DNA of 64,000 nt, taken from positions 62,001 to 126,000 of the forward strand of contig JADKIQ010000002.1 in NCBI GenBank assembly GCA_016721245.1. Reading direction: 5' to 3'. Shown here piece after piece: positions 19,034 to 27,371 of this stretch (position 1 is its first letter; every line of letters starts with the position of its first letter). The position numbers and the translations under genes were made by a program. This DNA is from Sphingobacteriales bacterium. Lineage in GTDB: Bacteria > Bacteroidota > Bacteroidia > Chitinophagales > JADIYW01. The notes beneath the pieces are model-generated. The model had not been told where the DNA came from and ran no database searches. It was given only the letters and a program-made list of their open reading frames with translations.

Positions 19034-19687
19034 CTATTTCTTCTTTGCAATCGTGATAAAATAATTGAAAATACTTTCCTGTTTATAAAGGATATCCTGC
19101 ACGATTTCCATATTTCTTTTTTGCAGTAATGCATTGTATTCTTCAATATTTAACTGCACGGGATGCAGCATGTCTCCGGGAATTAACTGAAAAATTTTCT
19201 TTAAGAAATTATGGCGGTGCGCATCTGTAGAAATAATCAGGAAGCCATTTGGTTTCAATGATTTTACCAGATTGTCGTAACATTTTTCAATGTCATTCAC
19301 ATGGTTAATTGCATTCATACAATAAATGATATCGTACTTTTCTGTTTCATTAAGTGCTTCTATCGGAATGCTTTTAAACTGCGTCCATGGATATTTTTCC
19401 GGCGTATAATGCGGCAGTGTTTCGTATTTATTCAGTAAAGGATCAATTGCATCTACCGTATTGCCTTTGAGGATGATAAAAATCCCTGCAGGACCACAGC
19501 CTGCATCTAAAATCGTTTGACTTGAAGGAATGTCGATGTACTTTGAGACAGTCAGCAATACTTCCTGCCAATAATGGCTTTTCCATTGTAAATACTCAGT
19601 AGCGTCTTTTTTCTGAAGATAGTTTTGCCACCACTTATATTCCAGTGTTTGTGCTAATTTCCATTTCCAGGATGCGGTCTCTTCCAA
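19034..19687 (-). CDS. Class I SAM-dependent methyltransferase
   Basis: This 217-residue soluble protein has a Rossmann-type methyltransferase core. Motif I is ILDAGCGPAGIFIIL near residue 58, an acidic DAIDPL follows as the ribose-binding motif, and YDIIYCMNAINHVND is the post-motif. It most resembles the UbiE/Coq5-like Methyltransf_11/23 group, which act on small molecules; the substrate cannot be told from sequence. The N-terminal Trp-rich segment (KWKLAQTLEYKWWQNYL) may form a substrate cap. It lies 21 nt downstream of the FadL-like gene on the same strand and probably ends that operon. Confidence 0.8.
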   Translation of the reverse strand: MEETASWKWKLAQTLEYKWWQNYLQKKDATEYLQWKSHYWQEVLLTVSKYIDIPSSQTILDAGCGPAGIFIILKGNTVDAIDPLLNKYETLPHYTPEKYPWTQFKSIPIEALNETEKYDIIYCMNAINHVNDIEKCYDNLVKSLKPNGFLIISTDAHRHNFLKKIFQLIPGDMLHPVQLNIEEYNALLQKRNMEIVQDILYKQESIFNYFITIAKKK

Positions 19688-19708
19688 TTCAATTAATTTC
19701 TGTCAAAT

Positions 19709-21214
19709 TTATAGTTTATATCCGACAGTAACGATAATTGATGGTTTTTTTGTACTGAGTGTTGCGGCAGGTACCGGTTTCCATGCATCCGTATTTAACT
19801 GGTAAGGCACATAAAGTTCCTTGAAGTTAGTTTGAACGTAGGCAAGGTCTGCAAAGAAATGCTTGCCACGGTAACCGATGCCGGCAGAAAACGTTAAGCT
19901 TGCCGTATTAATACCCGTTGGTGCCGAAGCGTTTTTAAAAGGTGATGTTCTGTATTGAATGCCGCCTCTTATACGAATAGGATCGTATTTAAATTCTACG
20001 CCCGCTTTGATCGTATGGAATATTCCGTATTTTTCTTTGATAAGATTGTTGACATAATTTTCATACAATTTGGCATTGGCATCATTCAAACCAATTTTAA
20101 TTTTTGAATTGGAAGCATCACTCAATTCATACTCTACTGCTACCAGTCCATATTTGTGAATATAACCTGCTCCGGCTGTCATTTTCCAAGGCTGCACATA
20201 TTTGTATTTGGACGCACCATCCGGAGAATCGCCCGTATATATTACCGACTGACTGGCATAATCTGCTTCCATGTGTGTTTGGTAAGCATCTTTCATGAAT
20301 AAAATTCCCGGCGTCTGAAATGCGAGCGATAAACGCAAATTCGAAATGGGCATTCCGATAATTCCTACCTTAAGATTAAATCCAACGCCTCTGGTTTTTA
20401 AATAGGTTTCATTCAAAAAAGAATTCAAATCATAAGCAGAATCACGCACATCTTTTTCTTCCAAACGAATACGTTCTGTGTAATTAACAATCGGAATACC
20501 AATAGAGGCACCTACCATTATCTTTTCTTTATATGAACTGGCGAAACCAATTGCCAGTTCGTTGATGCCACCGGATTTCTGAATGCTGAATTCTTGTTGC
20601 ATGTTGCCGTTGTTAGTAGCCGTATAGGTGTTGCCTAGTGAATCTATGGAAATCAATCCCAGCTGATAAGCAATACTGGCATCAAACGGATAATTGTCTG
20701 CAGCATCGGTGGAATCCGTAATGTAATCCCGGTCATTCAGTTTTTCGTAGTAATTATTAAGTAAACTGTTTTTAGAATTATAGCCGCTGAAAAAATAGTT
20801 GCTGTTAAAGTTCGCCAGCCTGTTTACGGCAATCCCAAATTTTAAGCCATTCCATTTTTTATTGGTAGAGGAATTTGCATATCTGCTTACCACCACCACT
20901 CCGATATTTGCCAGCTGAAACTTTACCTTACTGTCTTTCGTGGTGTTATCTAAATACGTTGAAGAGGATTTATTGATGGAAATTGCCGGTGAGAGCGTAA
21001 ACTCCGTAGAGCTGAATTTTGCAATGCCGGCAGGATTGGTAGATATGGAACTGATGTCTGCACCGATAGTACCCATCGTGTTGCCTAAAGCAACGTTTCG
21101 CGCTGTTCCCTGTACGCCGGGTGTGCTGTATCTCAATGCATCCACATCCGTTTGTGCAAAGGAAAATGATACTAGTATAGATAGTAAGCTAAAGGTGAAT
21201 ACTTGTTTACGCAT
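19709..21214 (-). CDS. FadL/OmpP1-type outer membrane transporter
   Basis: This 501-residue outer-membrane barrel has a clear signal peptide (residues 1-20, ending SFSFAQ). The N-terminal plug region shows ARNVALGNTMGTIGADISSISTNPAG, split here as the family pattern of an early glycine-rich stretch and TNPAGIAKF. Members of the FadL/TodX/OmpP1 family pass hydrophobic compounds such as fatty acids or aromatics across the outer membrane. Strand-like repeats fill the rest and the barrel closes at SIIVTVGYKL. It sits between an Asn/Trp-rich secreted protein (18 nt upstream) and a methyltransferase (21 nt downstream), suggesting a three-gene operon. Some family members act as PorV-like helpers, so transport is an inference. 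Confidence 0.82.
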   Translation of the reverse strand: MRKQVFTFSLLSILVSFSFAQTDVDALRYSTPGVQGTARNVALGNTMGTIGADISSISTNPAGIAKFSSTEFTLSPAISINKSSSTYLDNTTKDSKVKFQLANIGVVVVSRYANSSTNKKWNGLKFGIAVNRLANFNSNYFFSGYNSKNSLLNNYYEKLNDRDYITDSTDAADNYPFDASIAYQLGLISIDSLGNTYTATNNGNMQQEFSIQKSGGINELAIGFASSYKEKIMVGASIGIPIVNYTERIRLEEKDVRDSAYDLNSFLNETYLKTRGVGFNLKVGIIGMPISNLRLSLAFQTPGILFMKDAYQTHMEADYASQSVIYTGDSPDGASKYKYVQPWKMTAGAGYIHKYGLVAVEYELSDASNSKIKIGLNDANAKLYENYVNNLIKEKYGIFHTIKAGVEFKYDPIRIRGGIQYRTSPFKNASAPTGINTASLTFSAGIGYRGKHFFADLAYVQTNFKELYVPYQLNTDAWKPVPAATLSTKKPSIIVTVGYKL

Positions 21215-21232
21215 CAGATAATATTAATATAG

Positions 21233-22255
21233 TTATTTCGGACGTGTACCAATTTTAATTCCACTGTTTCCGTTTCCTGAATTGTTATTGTTGTTATATG
21301 ACGGAGCCGGTGCAGTGCTGTTATTCCAGTTATTATTGGCTGGTTGGTTGTTGTATCTGTACACATCATTATTTTCAGGTGTGGAGTTAGTATTGGTTTT
21401 ATTCGTGGTGTTATTATTCCATTTTTTACTTGGGGCAACTTGTTGCTGATTTGTCGTACCTTTTGTAAATCCACCATTATTTGTATTGGATGGGTAATTA
21501 TAATTATAGTTAGTGTTATTACTTTTTGTCGTATTATTCGTGTTGTTGTATCCACCGGTTCTTGGAGTGTATATAACATTTTTTCGCTGCTGGTCGTAAA
21601 ACCCTTCGTAATTGGAAAAGCCGTTGTTGTAAATCGTATTTGCACAAAAAGGAGAAAATCCAAAATTATTCCATGAGTTCCAGCCAACATTGTTCCAGTT
21701 ATTAAACGGACTGTTAAATCCTGTATTATACCAGCTGTTGAAACCTGGTTGTACTATTATAAATTGTGTATTGTTGCAAAACGGATTGTAGAAATTATTG
21801 TATCCATACGTCCAGCTGGGTGTAAAGGCGTAACTGTTCCAGTTGTTCCATCCGTAATTATTATTGAATGAATTCCAGGAATCGTAAAAATTGTTGTTCC
21901 AGTTGTTCCATCCGTAATTAAACTGAAAAGACGGATTGTGGAATCTTCTTATTCTGTCAGAATAACCATAACCCCAGTCTGCGCTGTAATCATCGCTGTA
22001 GTCATCGTTATTTCTGATATAATTATTATCGTTGGAAGGTGATTGCATTCGGGAACTTGTATTTCCTTCCTCATTGTAAGGCTGTGTTTTTTCCACAGGA
22101 ATTATTTTTTCCGTTTGCACGGCAGGAGCCGAATATGTTGGTTTTACTTTCACCTGTTTTGACTTAGGTGCATCATACACATCATCCTGCGCCATCACCC
22201 CATTTATCTGGAATAAACAAAACAGTAAAGTGGAAAAAATAACTATATTTTTCAT
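21233..22255 (-). CDS. Asn/Trp/Tyr-rich secreted low-complexity protein
   Basis: About 340 residues; no family recognised. The start chosen is the ATG at 22255, giving a signal peptide MKNIVIFSTLLFCLFQ and cleavage near GVMAQ. The mature protein begins with a Lys/Pro-rich segment, then a large middle region made almost only of Asn, Trp, Tyr, Phe, Gly and Ser (units such as NNYGWNNWNS). It ends in an Asn/Thr-rich tail and NSGIKIGTRPK. Such composition suggests an extracellular, surface-coating or amyloid-like protein. It is the first gene of a run with the FadL-like barrel (18 nt downstream) and the methyltransferase. A 158-residue frame overlapping its 3' part is an artefact of the repetitive codons. 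Confidence 0.7.
   Translation of the reverse strand: MKNIVIFSTLLFCLFQINGVMAQDDVYDAPKSKQVKVKPTYSAPAVQTEKIIPVEKTQPYNEEGNTSSRMQSPSNDNNYIRNNDDYSDDYSADWGYGYSDRIRRFHNPSFQFNYGWNNWNNNFYDSWNSFNNNYGWNNWNSYAFTPSWTYGYNNFYNPFCNNTQFIIVQPGFNSWYNTGFNSPFNNWNNVGWNSWNNFGFSPFCANTIYNNGFSNYEGFYDQQRKNVIYTPRTGGYNNTNNTTKSNNTNYNYNYPSNTNNGGFTKGTTNQQQVAPSKKWNNNTTNKTNTNSTPENNDVYRYNNQPANNNWNNSTAPAPSYNNNNNSGNGNSGIKIGTRPK
21835..21920. repeat. Direct repeat of 26 nt at 60-nt spacing inside the Asn/Trp-rich gene
   Basis: The words at 21835-21860 and 21895-21920 are identical over 26 nt, including TTCCAGTTGTTCCATCCG. They encode the repeated NYGWNNWN peptide and show a recent internal duplication of a 20-codon unit. Confidence 0.8.
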
Positions 22256-22425
22256 ATCAGTGAATTTTAATCTTTTGGCAATCTTAAATCCCTTAATTTT
22301 ATAAACCAAAATTATGCTATTTTAGTTTCATCTGTATCAGTTAATATGTTATAATTTGAGCAGATGGAATATCATATCAATAATTTTATGTTCAATGAAA
22401 GATATTTCAAAAAGCATACCAAATT

Positions 22426-22439
22426 ATGTTAATTAACAT
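22426..22439. promoter_or_regulatory. Perfect 14-nt palindrome before proS
   Basis: ATGTTAATTAACAT at 22426-22439 is a perfect palindrome ending 13 nt before the proS start codon. It may be an operator or a chance AT-rich palindrome. No -7 element is obvious beside it. Confidence 0.3.
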
Positions 22440-22452
22440 CTAATCAATAAAA

Positions 22453-23934
22453 ATGAGCAAGGAAATAACAAGCAGAGCGGAAAATTACTCAGAATGGTAC
22501 AACGATTTAGTCTTAAAAGGCAATCTGGCGGATTACTCTGCTGTGCGTGGCTGTATGGTGATAAAACCTTACGGATTCACGTTGTGGGAAAATATGCGCG
22601 ATGTACTGGACAGAAAATTTAAAGAAACAGGACATGTAAATGCCTATTTCCCGTTGTTTGTACCCAAAAGTTTATTTGAGGCAGAAGAAAAAAACGCCGA
22701 AGGCTTTGCCAAAGAATGTGCAGTGGTTACTCATTATCGTTTGAAAAACAATCCGGACGAGCCGGGAAAATTGATGGTGGATCCGGAAGCGAAACTGGAA
22801 GAAGAATTAGTGGTGCGTCCGACTTCGGAAGCCATCATCTGGAACACGTATAAAAAGTGGATACAATCCTACAGGGATTTGCCTTTGCTGATTAATCAGT
22901 GGGCGAATGTCGTTCGTTGGGAAATGCGTACGCGTCTGTTTTTGCGTACGGCAGAATTTTTATGGCAGGAAGGTCATACGGCACACGCCACCCGACAAGA
23001 AGCCATTGAGGAAACGATTCAGATGATAAATGTGTATGCGGATTTTGTAGAAAATTACATGGCATTGCCAGTCATCAAAGGTGTAAAATCAGAAAGTGAG
23101 CGATTTGCAGGTGCCGAAGATACCTATACGATTGAAGCGATGATGCAGGACGGCAAAGCTTTGCAGTCGGGCACCTCACATTTTCTGGGACAAAATTTTG
23201 CGAAAGCGTTTGACGTTACCTTTGTCAATAAAGAGAATCAGCCGGAGTATGTCTGGGCAACGTCCTGGGGCGTTTCCACACGTTTGATTGGTGCCTTGAT
23301 TATGGCGCATTCTGACGATGATGGCTTGGTGATGCCGCCAAAACTGGCACCGCATCAGGTGGTGATTATTCCTTTCCTATCCAAGAATGTGGAGGAAACC
23401 AACAGCATGATAGAAAAAGCAAATGAACTGAAAAAAGAGCTGGCAAAACTGGGCATCCGTGCGATTGTGGACAGCGACGAAACCAAACGTCCGGGCTTTA
23501 AATTTGCGGAATATGAACTGAAAGGCATTCCATTACGTGTGGTGATTGGTCCGCGCGATTTAGCGAATGGTATGGTGGAAATTGCACGACGTGATACAAA
23601 AGAAAAAGCGCAATTTGCCGTAGAGAATTTAACAGGTACAATAGCAGGTTTGTTGGATGACATCCAACAAAACATGTTCAACAAAGCAAAAGCATTCAGA
23701 GATGAAAATATTACGAAAGTAGACGACTTTGAAACCTTCCAGAAATTGTTGGATGAAAAACCGGGCTTCTTATTAGCACACTGGGACGGCACTGCCGAAA
23801 CGGAAGACAAAATCAAAGAATTAACCAAAGCAACCATACGCTGTATTCCATTAGACAATCCACAGGAAGAAGGCAAATGCATTTTTTCCGGCAAGCCAAG
23901 TAAAGAAAGGGTGTTGTTTGCTAGAGCTTATTAG
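22453..23934 (+). CDS. proS: Prolyl-tRNA synthetase (short, archaeal/eukaryote-like type)
   Basis: This 493-residue class II synthetase charges tRNA-Pro. It is the short form without the bacterial INS editing domain. Motif 2 region residues read [21 protein letters not shown] (split: VRWEMRTR then [16 protein letters not shown]), and motif 3 is [12 protein letters not shown]. An anticodon-binding domain ([10 protein letters not shown] onward) and the zinc-like C-terminal domain ending [10 protein letters not shown] follow, typical of type 3 ProRS found in Bacteroidota. The gene is intact. A second, diverged copy of its last codons lies about 210 nt downstream (24142-24180). Confidence 0.96.
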   Translation: MSKEITSRAENYSEWYNDLVLKGNLADYSAVRGCMVIKPYGFTLWENMRDVLDRKFKETGHVNAYFPLFVPKSLFEAEEKNAEGFAKECAVVTHYRLKNNPDEPGKLMVDPEAKLEEELVVRPTSEAIIWNTYKKWIQSYRDLPLLINQWANVVRWEMRTRLFLRTAEFLWQEGHTAHATRQEAIEETIQMINVYADFVENYMALPVIKGVKSESERFAGAEDTYTIEAMMQDGKALQSGTSHFLGQNFAKAFDVTFVNKENQPEYVWATSWGVSTRLIGALIMAHSDDDGLVMPPKLAPHQVVIIPFLSKNVEETNSMIEKANELKKELAKLGIRAIVDSDETKRPGFKFAEYELKGIPLRVVIGPRDLANGMVEIARRDTKEKAQFAVENLTGTIAGLLDDIQQNMFNKAKAFRDENITKVDDFETFQKLLDEKPGFLLAHWDGTAETEDKIKELTKATIRCIPLDNPQEEGKCIFSGKPSKERVLFARAY

Positions 23935-23949
23935 TCAATAGTCAATAGT

Positions 23950-23977
23950 GTTATTTCGAGCGAAGTGAAAAATCTCG
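23950..23977 (+). repeat. Dispersed-repeat-like element, type TTTCGAGCGAAGTGAAAAATCTC
   Basis: The sequence from 23950 reads GTTATTTCGAGCGAAGTGAA and ends in AATCTC. It follows the pattern GTCATT-CGAG-GAAG-AATCTC seen in dispersed intergenic repeats of many Bacteroidota genomes (recalled). It starts 16 nt after the proS stop, next to a short tandem GTCAATA duplication. Confidence 0.5.
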
Positions 23978-24010
23978 CTTAATCTCGTAAACTAATACAG
24001 ATGTAAAAGT

Positions 24011-24036
24011 GTCATTCCCGTGAAAGCGGGAATCTC
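24011..24036 (+). repeat. Dispersed palindromic element GTCATTCCCG...CGGGAATCTC
   Basis: ATTCCCG (24013-24019) pairs with CGGGAAT (24026-24032) around TGAAAG. It is followed by CTCATTTTTT, so it could also act as a weak terminator for proS. The motif is the familiar GTCATTCCCGTGAAAGCGGG dispersed repeat type. Confidence 0.6.
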
Positions 24037-24141
24037 ATTTTTTGTCTTTTAGCAAATTCTTTATCGGTTAGTGTCCTCACCAAACGAAACTAATTCCTGT
24101 ATTGCTAAATGGTAGTTTGTTAGTGAAGAACATCAATCAAA

Positions 24142-24180
24142 GCCAAAAAAGAACGCGTGTTGTTTGCAAGAGCGTATTAA
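24142..24180 (+). pseudogene. Detached copy of the proS 3' end
   Basis: In frame from 24142 the translation is [16 protein letters not shown], against [16 protein letters not shown] at the end of proS (23896-23934). Ten of the last codons give identical residues, yet Arg (AGG/CGC), two Ala codons (GCT/GCA, GCT/GCG) and the stop (TAG/TAA) differ silently. That pattern indicates descent from another proS gene that was under selection rather than a fresh duplication. The sequence upstream of 24142 no longer resembles proS. Confidence 0.75.
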
Positions 24181-24251
24181 AAAATAATGAGCATCATCAA
24201 TCCAAACGCAGTGAGGAATACCGAACAGGTTTAGAGTGGCTGTTAATGACA

Positions 24252-24276
24252 AGATTGCTTCGTGTCTCGCAATGAC
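24252..24276 (-). repeat. Dispersed-repeat-like element GTCATTGCGAG...GAAGCAATCT (reverse)
   Basis: Read on the minus strand it is GTCATTGCGAGACACGAAGC then AATCT, a member of the same GTCATT-GAAG-AATCT family as 23950 and 24011, here inverted. With these and the proS tail copy, the 347-nt gap 23935-24281 is largely filled with repeat and relic sequence. No small ORF or RNA gene was recognised in it. Confidence 0.55.
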
Positions 24277-24281
24277 GAATA

Positions 24282-24953
24282 TTATTGAACAATTCCATTT
24301 TTGTAAAGGACACTATCTGTCAGTTTACCTTTCCCATCATACCATTTCCACAACCCTGATTCTTTATCGTTTTCGTATTGTCCTGTTATTTTTTGAGTTT
24401 TTACAGAATCAATAATATATTCTATGGTTGGTCCATGTTTAATATCATCTTTTAATGTACGCATAAACCAAGACCCATTTTCTTCATAGAATGTATATTG
24501 TCCTTGAAACTTATCATCAATAGAAGTAAATTTTTCTTTTATTTTTCCATTTTCATAATATCGAATAATTGTACCATTACATACACAACATCCATCGGTT
24601 CTTATTTTTTCTTTACCAACTATTTCCAACTGTCTAATATTACCATTTTCATACCAATGAAATACTGTATCTACATAAAATCCACCTTCAAATTTACATT
24701 GGTCCTTTTTTACTCCATTTTCATACCACCAAATCCACATTCCATCTTTTTTGCCATTTGATATATATCCAACATAATTTTTCTTTCCTGATTTATAAAA
24801 AACTTCTTTTCTATATGTTAGAGTATCTTTTTTATTCTCGAAATAAAATACAATTTTATCTTGTTTATTTTCGTATCTACTAATTACCTTCTTTATCTCA
24901 GTTTTACAACTTAAAAAAGTAATAAAAAAAATGAATATCAAAATCTTCTTCAT
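24282..24953 (-). CDS. YwqK/MORN-like repeat lipoprotein
   Basis: This 223-residue protein has a lipoprotein signal (MKKILIFIFFITFLSC, lipobox FLSC). It is built from MORN-type repeats of the YwqK (MORN_2) kind: NGKKDGMWIWWYENGVKK, VFHWYENGNIRQ, IIRYYENGKIKE, KESGLWKWYDGKGKL. Proteins of this group are often labelled YwqK-family antitoxins, but in Bacteroidota they are mostly surface lipoproteins of unknown role. It lies 22 nt downstream of a small membrane protein on the same strand, so the two may be co-transcribed. Function unknown. Confidence 0.75.
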   Translation of the reverse strand: MKKILIFIFFITFLSCKTEIKKVISRYENKQDKIVFYFENKKDTLTYRKEVFYKSGKKNYVGYISNGKKDGMWIWWYENGVKKDQCKFEGGFYVDTVFHWYENGNIRQLEIVGKEKIRTDGCCVCNGTIIRYYENGKIKEKFTSIDDKFQGQYTFYEENGSWFMRTLKDDIKHGPTIEYIIDSVKTQKITGQYENDKESGLWKWYDGKGKLTDSVLYKNGIVQ

Positions 24954-24975
24954 ATAATGCCTTTTTATAAATATA

Positions 24976-25599
24976 CTATTTTCTTCCTCTACCCATCTTC
25001 ACCGCAATCAATACCAAATCGGTTAAGTTTTTCGCAAATATCATCACAAATGCCATGGCAAAATTCATTACCCGCGTTTGTGACCAGAAAGAAAAAATAT
25101 AACCAATCAGGCAAAACATAGTAAGGTAAATACCGGTCATTCTGTTCGAAACTTCTTTGTTAATAATAGCAGTTGTTATTTTTCCTTTCGGCTGTTCAAT
25201 ACCCAAATACCAGATAAACTGCAGCCAGTATAAAACAGTCATTGCTATAATTTGTCCGTAAGTAACATTCGTCTCCATCGAACTGTCTTTGGCGTTTGTC
25301 ATAAACGCAATGAAATAATAAAATCCAATCAAGCTTACAATAAACCAGAAACTGAATTTAAGTGTATTTGTGATTCTTTTGTTCGCCGGTTGATCTGTTA
25401 CATAAAACAATAACAGAATAGCATTACACAAGCAGTAGTTAATAAGCTCGATAATAAAACAAAACAATACAGCACCGGGTGTCCAGTGAAAGAAAATAAT
25501 ACCAACTGCAGGAATAAAAACATTCAGCCAGAACTGGTGCAGCGGAGATAAACGCACCAATCGGGTAACTGAATTTATCGGGTAATCAATCGGACTCAT
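24976..25599 (-). CDS. Multi-pass membrane protein (DUF6498-like)
   Basis: The 207 residues contain about five or six hydrophobic membrane segments (around residues 22-45, 50-68, 85-105, 125-145, 158-178, 180-195). HWTPGAVLFCFIIELINYCL resembles the first helices of DUF6498 membrane proteins, which share a W/H-rich start and an ELIN/NVIN motif. The C-terminus is basic (AVKMGRGRK), as expected for a cytoplasmic end. No catalytic motif is visible. It is probably in an operon with the downstream YwqK-like lipoprotein. The DUF assignment is tentative. Confidence 0.6.
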   Translation of the reverse strand: MSPIDYPINSVTRLVRLSPLHQFWLNVFIPAVGIIFFHWTPGAVLFCFIIELINYCLCNAILLLFYVTDQPANKRITNTLKFSFWFIVSLIGFYYFIAFMTNAKDSSMETNVTYGQIIAMTVLYWLQFIWYLGIEQPKGKITTAIINKEVSNRMTGIYLTMFCLIGYIFSFWSQTRVMNFAMAFVMIFAKNLTDLVLIAVKMGRGRK

Positions 25600-25657
25600 A
25601 GTTGTAAGTTTGAAAGTATAAATAAATATAAGGAAATGTTTTCTTAGTTATAGCTCA

Positions 25658-25688
25658 TTGTTTCATCATCTAATTCTTCCTATCTTTA
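25658..25688 (+). promoter_or_regulatory. Candidate promoter of the COG2509 flavoprotein gene
   Basis: TTG (25658-25660), 20 nt, then TATCTTTA (25681-25688), one mismatch from TAnnTTTG. The start codon lies 37 nt downstream. Confidence 0.45.
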
Positions 25689-25725
25689 CATCCACTTTCA
25701 GCAATAAATCAGCTGCAGTCAAGGT

Positions 25726-27333
25726 ATGAAAAAAACACTCGAGCTCACGCTTTCGCCGGAAATCGCGTATGATGATAATGAACTTCATCAATACATTCAA
25801 TCACACTTACAAATAAAAGAGGCAAACACTTTTCAGGTTCGTTTACAAAAACGAAGTATTGATGCCCGTTCGCGACAAATTAAAGTCAACCTGCAGGTCG
25901 ATGTCTATTTAGATGAACTGCCTGAACCTTTAATGCAATATCAAGCGAAATACAAAGATGTCTCAAAATCAAAACAAGCCATCATTGTTGGAGCAGGACC
26001 GGCTGGTTTATTTGCGGCTTTGCGATTAATAGAACTTGGTATTAAGCCTGTCATTCTTGAACGAGGAAAAGATGTACAGGAACGCAGACGAGATTTAGCC
26101 AATATCAATAAGAAAAATATTGTCAATGAAAATTCCAATTACTGTTTCGGCGAAGGTGGCGCCGGCACTTATTCTGATGGTAAATTATATACACGTTCTA
26201 AAAAACGCGGCGATATCAGGAGGATTTTGGAAATACTAGTAGCGCATGGCGCTGCCGAAAATATTTTATACGAAGCACATCCGCATATCGGCACCAATAA
26301 ATTACCCAAACTGATTCAGGAAATCAGAAATACGATTTTACAATACGGTGGCGAAATTCATTTCAATACCAAAGTGATTGATTTTATTTTAGAAGGCAAT
26401 GAAATGAAAGGTGTGATTGCAGAGGAGTTAGTCTCCCCCCATCTCCCCCTTGAGGGGGGACAAAGGGGGGTGTTCAGTGGCATCGGTGTCATCCTCGCCA
26501 CCGGTCATTCCGCACGCGATATTTTTGAATTGCTGCATCATAAAAATATATTGATTGAAGCAAAGCCATTTGCATTAGGTGTCCGCATCGAACATCAGCA
26601 ATCATTGATAGATTCTATCCAATACAAATGTGCAGACAGAGGAATCTATTTGCCGGCAGCATCGTATAGTTTGGTGGAGCAGGTAAAGGTTGGTACGCAA
26701 CAAAAAGGTGTGTTTTCGTTTTGTATGTGTCCGGGTGGTTTTATCTTGCCATCAGCAACTAATCAAAATGAAATTGTAGTCAATGGAATGTCGCCTTCCA
26801 AAAGAGATTCGTCCTTTTCTAACTCAGGAATGGTAGTAGCTGTAGATGAAACGGATTGGAAAAATTTTAAACAATTTGGTCCATTGGCTGCCATGGAATT
26901 TCAAAAAAGTGTGGAGCAAAAAGCGTGGCAACTGGCTGGAGAAACACAAATTGCACCGGCACAGAAAATGCAGGATTTTGTGCATAAGAAAGTTTCCTCA
27001 TCATTGTTAGATACCTCTTATCAGCCGGGATTGGTGGCTGTTGAAATGCGTGATTTTTTACCAAAAGAAATCGCATTTTGTTTGCAGGAAGGTTTTAAAA
27101 GTTTTGGTAATAAGATGCGTGGCTATTTAACGAATGATGCTCAGATTATTGGGGTGGAAAGCCGTACCTCATCGCCGGTAAAAATCCCACGTGACAAAGA
27201 AACGTTTGAACATGTTTATACTAAAAGATTATTTCCATGTGCAGAAGGTGCCGGCTATGCTGGCGGTATAATGAGTGCTGCGATGGACGGCGAACGTTGC
27301 GCGGAAAGACTAATGGAGTTATACGCATTATAA
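25726..27333 (+). CDS. COG2509-type FAD-dependent oxidoreductase
   Basis: This 535-residue flavoprotein belongs to the uncharacterised FAD-dependent dehydrogenase group COG2509. A small N-terminal domain (about 1-85) precedes the FAD motif GAGPAGLFAAL near residue 88. The family segments FGEGGAGTYSDGKLYTR, ATGHSARD, CMCPGG and the C-terminal KIPRDKETFEH and PCAEGAGYAGGI are all present; the last forms the FAD/C-terminal motif. About 17 residues (LVSPHLPLEGGQRGVFS, near 237-253) do not belong to the family pattern; they are encoded by a C-run/G-run palindrome inserted in frame (see 26435). A decayed copy of the last 50 codons lies at 28872-29026. The reaction is unknown. Confidence 0.85.
   Translation: MKKTLELTLSPEIAYDDNELHQYIQSHLQIKEANTFQVRLQKRSIDARSRQIKVNLQVDVYLDELPEPLMQYQAKYKDVSKSKQAIIVGAGPAGLFAALRLIELGIKPVILERGKDVQERRRDLANINKKNIVNENSNYCFGEGGAGTYSDGKLYTRSKKRGDIRRILEILVAHGAAENILYEAHPHIGTNKLPKLIQEIRNTILQYGGEIHFNTKVIDFILEGNEMKGVIAEELVSPHLPLEGGQRGVFSGIGVILATGHSARDIFELLHHKNILIEAKPFALGVRIEHQQSLIDSIQYKCADRGIYLPAASYSLVEQVKVGTQQKGVFSFCMCPGGFILPSATNQNEIVVNGMSPSKRDSSFSNSGMVVAVDETDWKNFKQFGPLAAMEFQKSVEQKAWQLAGETQIAPAQKMQDFVHKKVSSSLLDTSYQPGLVAVEMRDFLPKEIAFCLQEGFKSFGNKMRGYLTNDAQIIGVESRTSSPVKIPRDKETFEHVYTKRLFPCAEGAGYAGGIMSAAMDGERCAERLMELYAL
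26435..26470. repeat. Nested C-run/G-run palindrome inserted in frame in a coding gene
   Basis: Outer arms CCCCCC (26435-26440) and GGGGGG (26465-26470) enclose an inner pair TCCCCCT (26444-26450) and AGGGGGGA (26453-26460). The base composition is wholly unlike the AT-rich surroundings. It falls between GVIAEE and GIGVILATGHS, where the family has a short loop. Similar CCCCC-TTGAG-GGGGG elements are known as dispersed repeats in flavobacteria-like genomes (recalled). The reading frame is kept. Confidence 0.75.
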
Positions 27334-27371
27334 GTTTATAATTCGTATTTTAGTCTGAACAATCTTGCTGT

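Noticed and set aside
21214..21690. A 158-codon minus-strand frame with Thr/Ile-rich repeats
   Set aside because: It lies entirely within the Asn/Trp-rich gene and runs into the start of the FadL-like gene; repetitive codons open the alternative frame.
21835..21920. CRISPR-like direct repeats
   Set aside because: Only two copies, inside a protein-coding gene, and they encode the same peptide.
22426..22439. T-box or riboswitch before proS
   Set aside because: The gap of about 140 nt shows only a short AT palindrome and no conserved RNA motif.
26435..26470. Internal terminator in the COG2509 gene
   Set aside because: There is no T-run on either strand and the reading frame continues intact to a conserved C-terminus.
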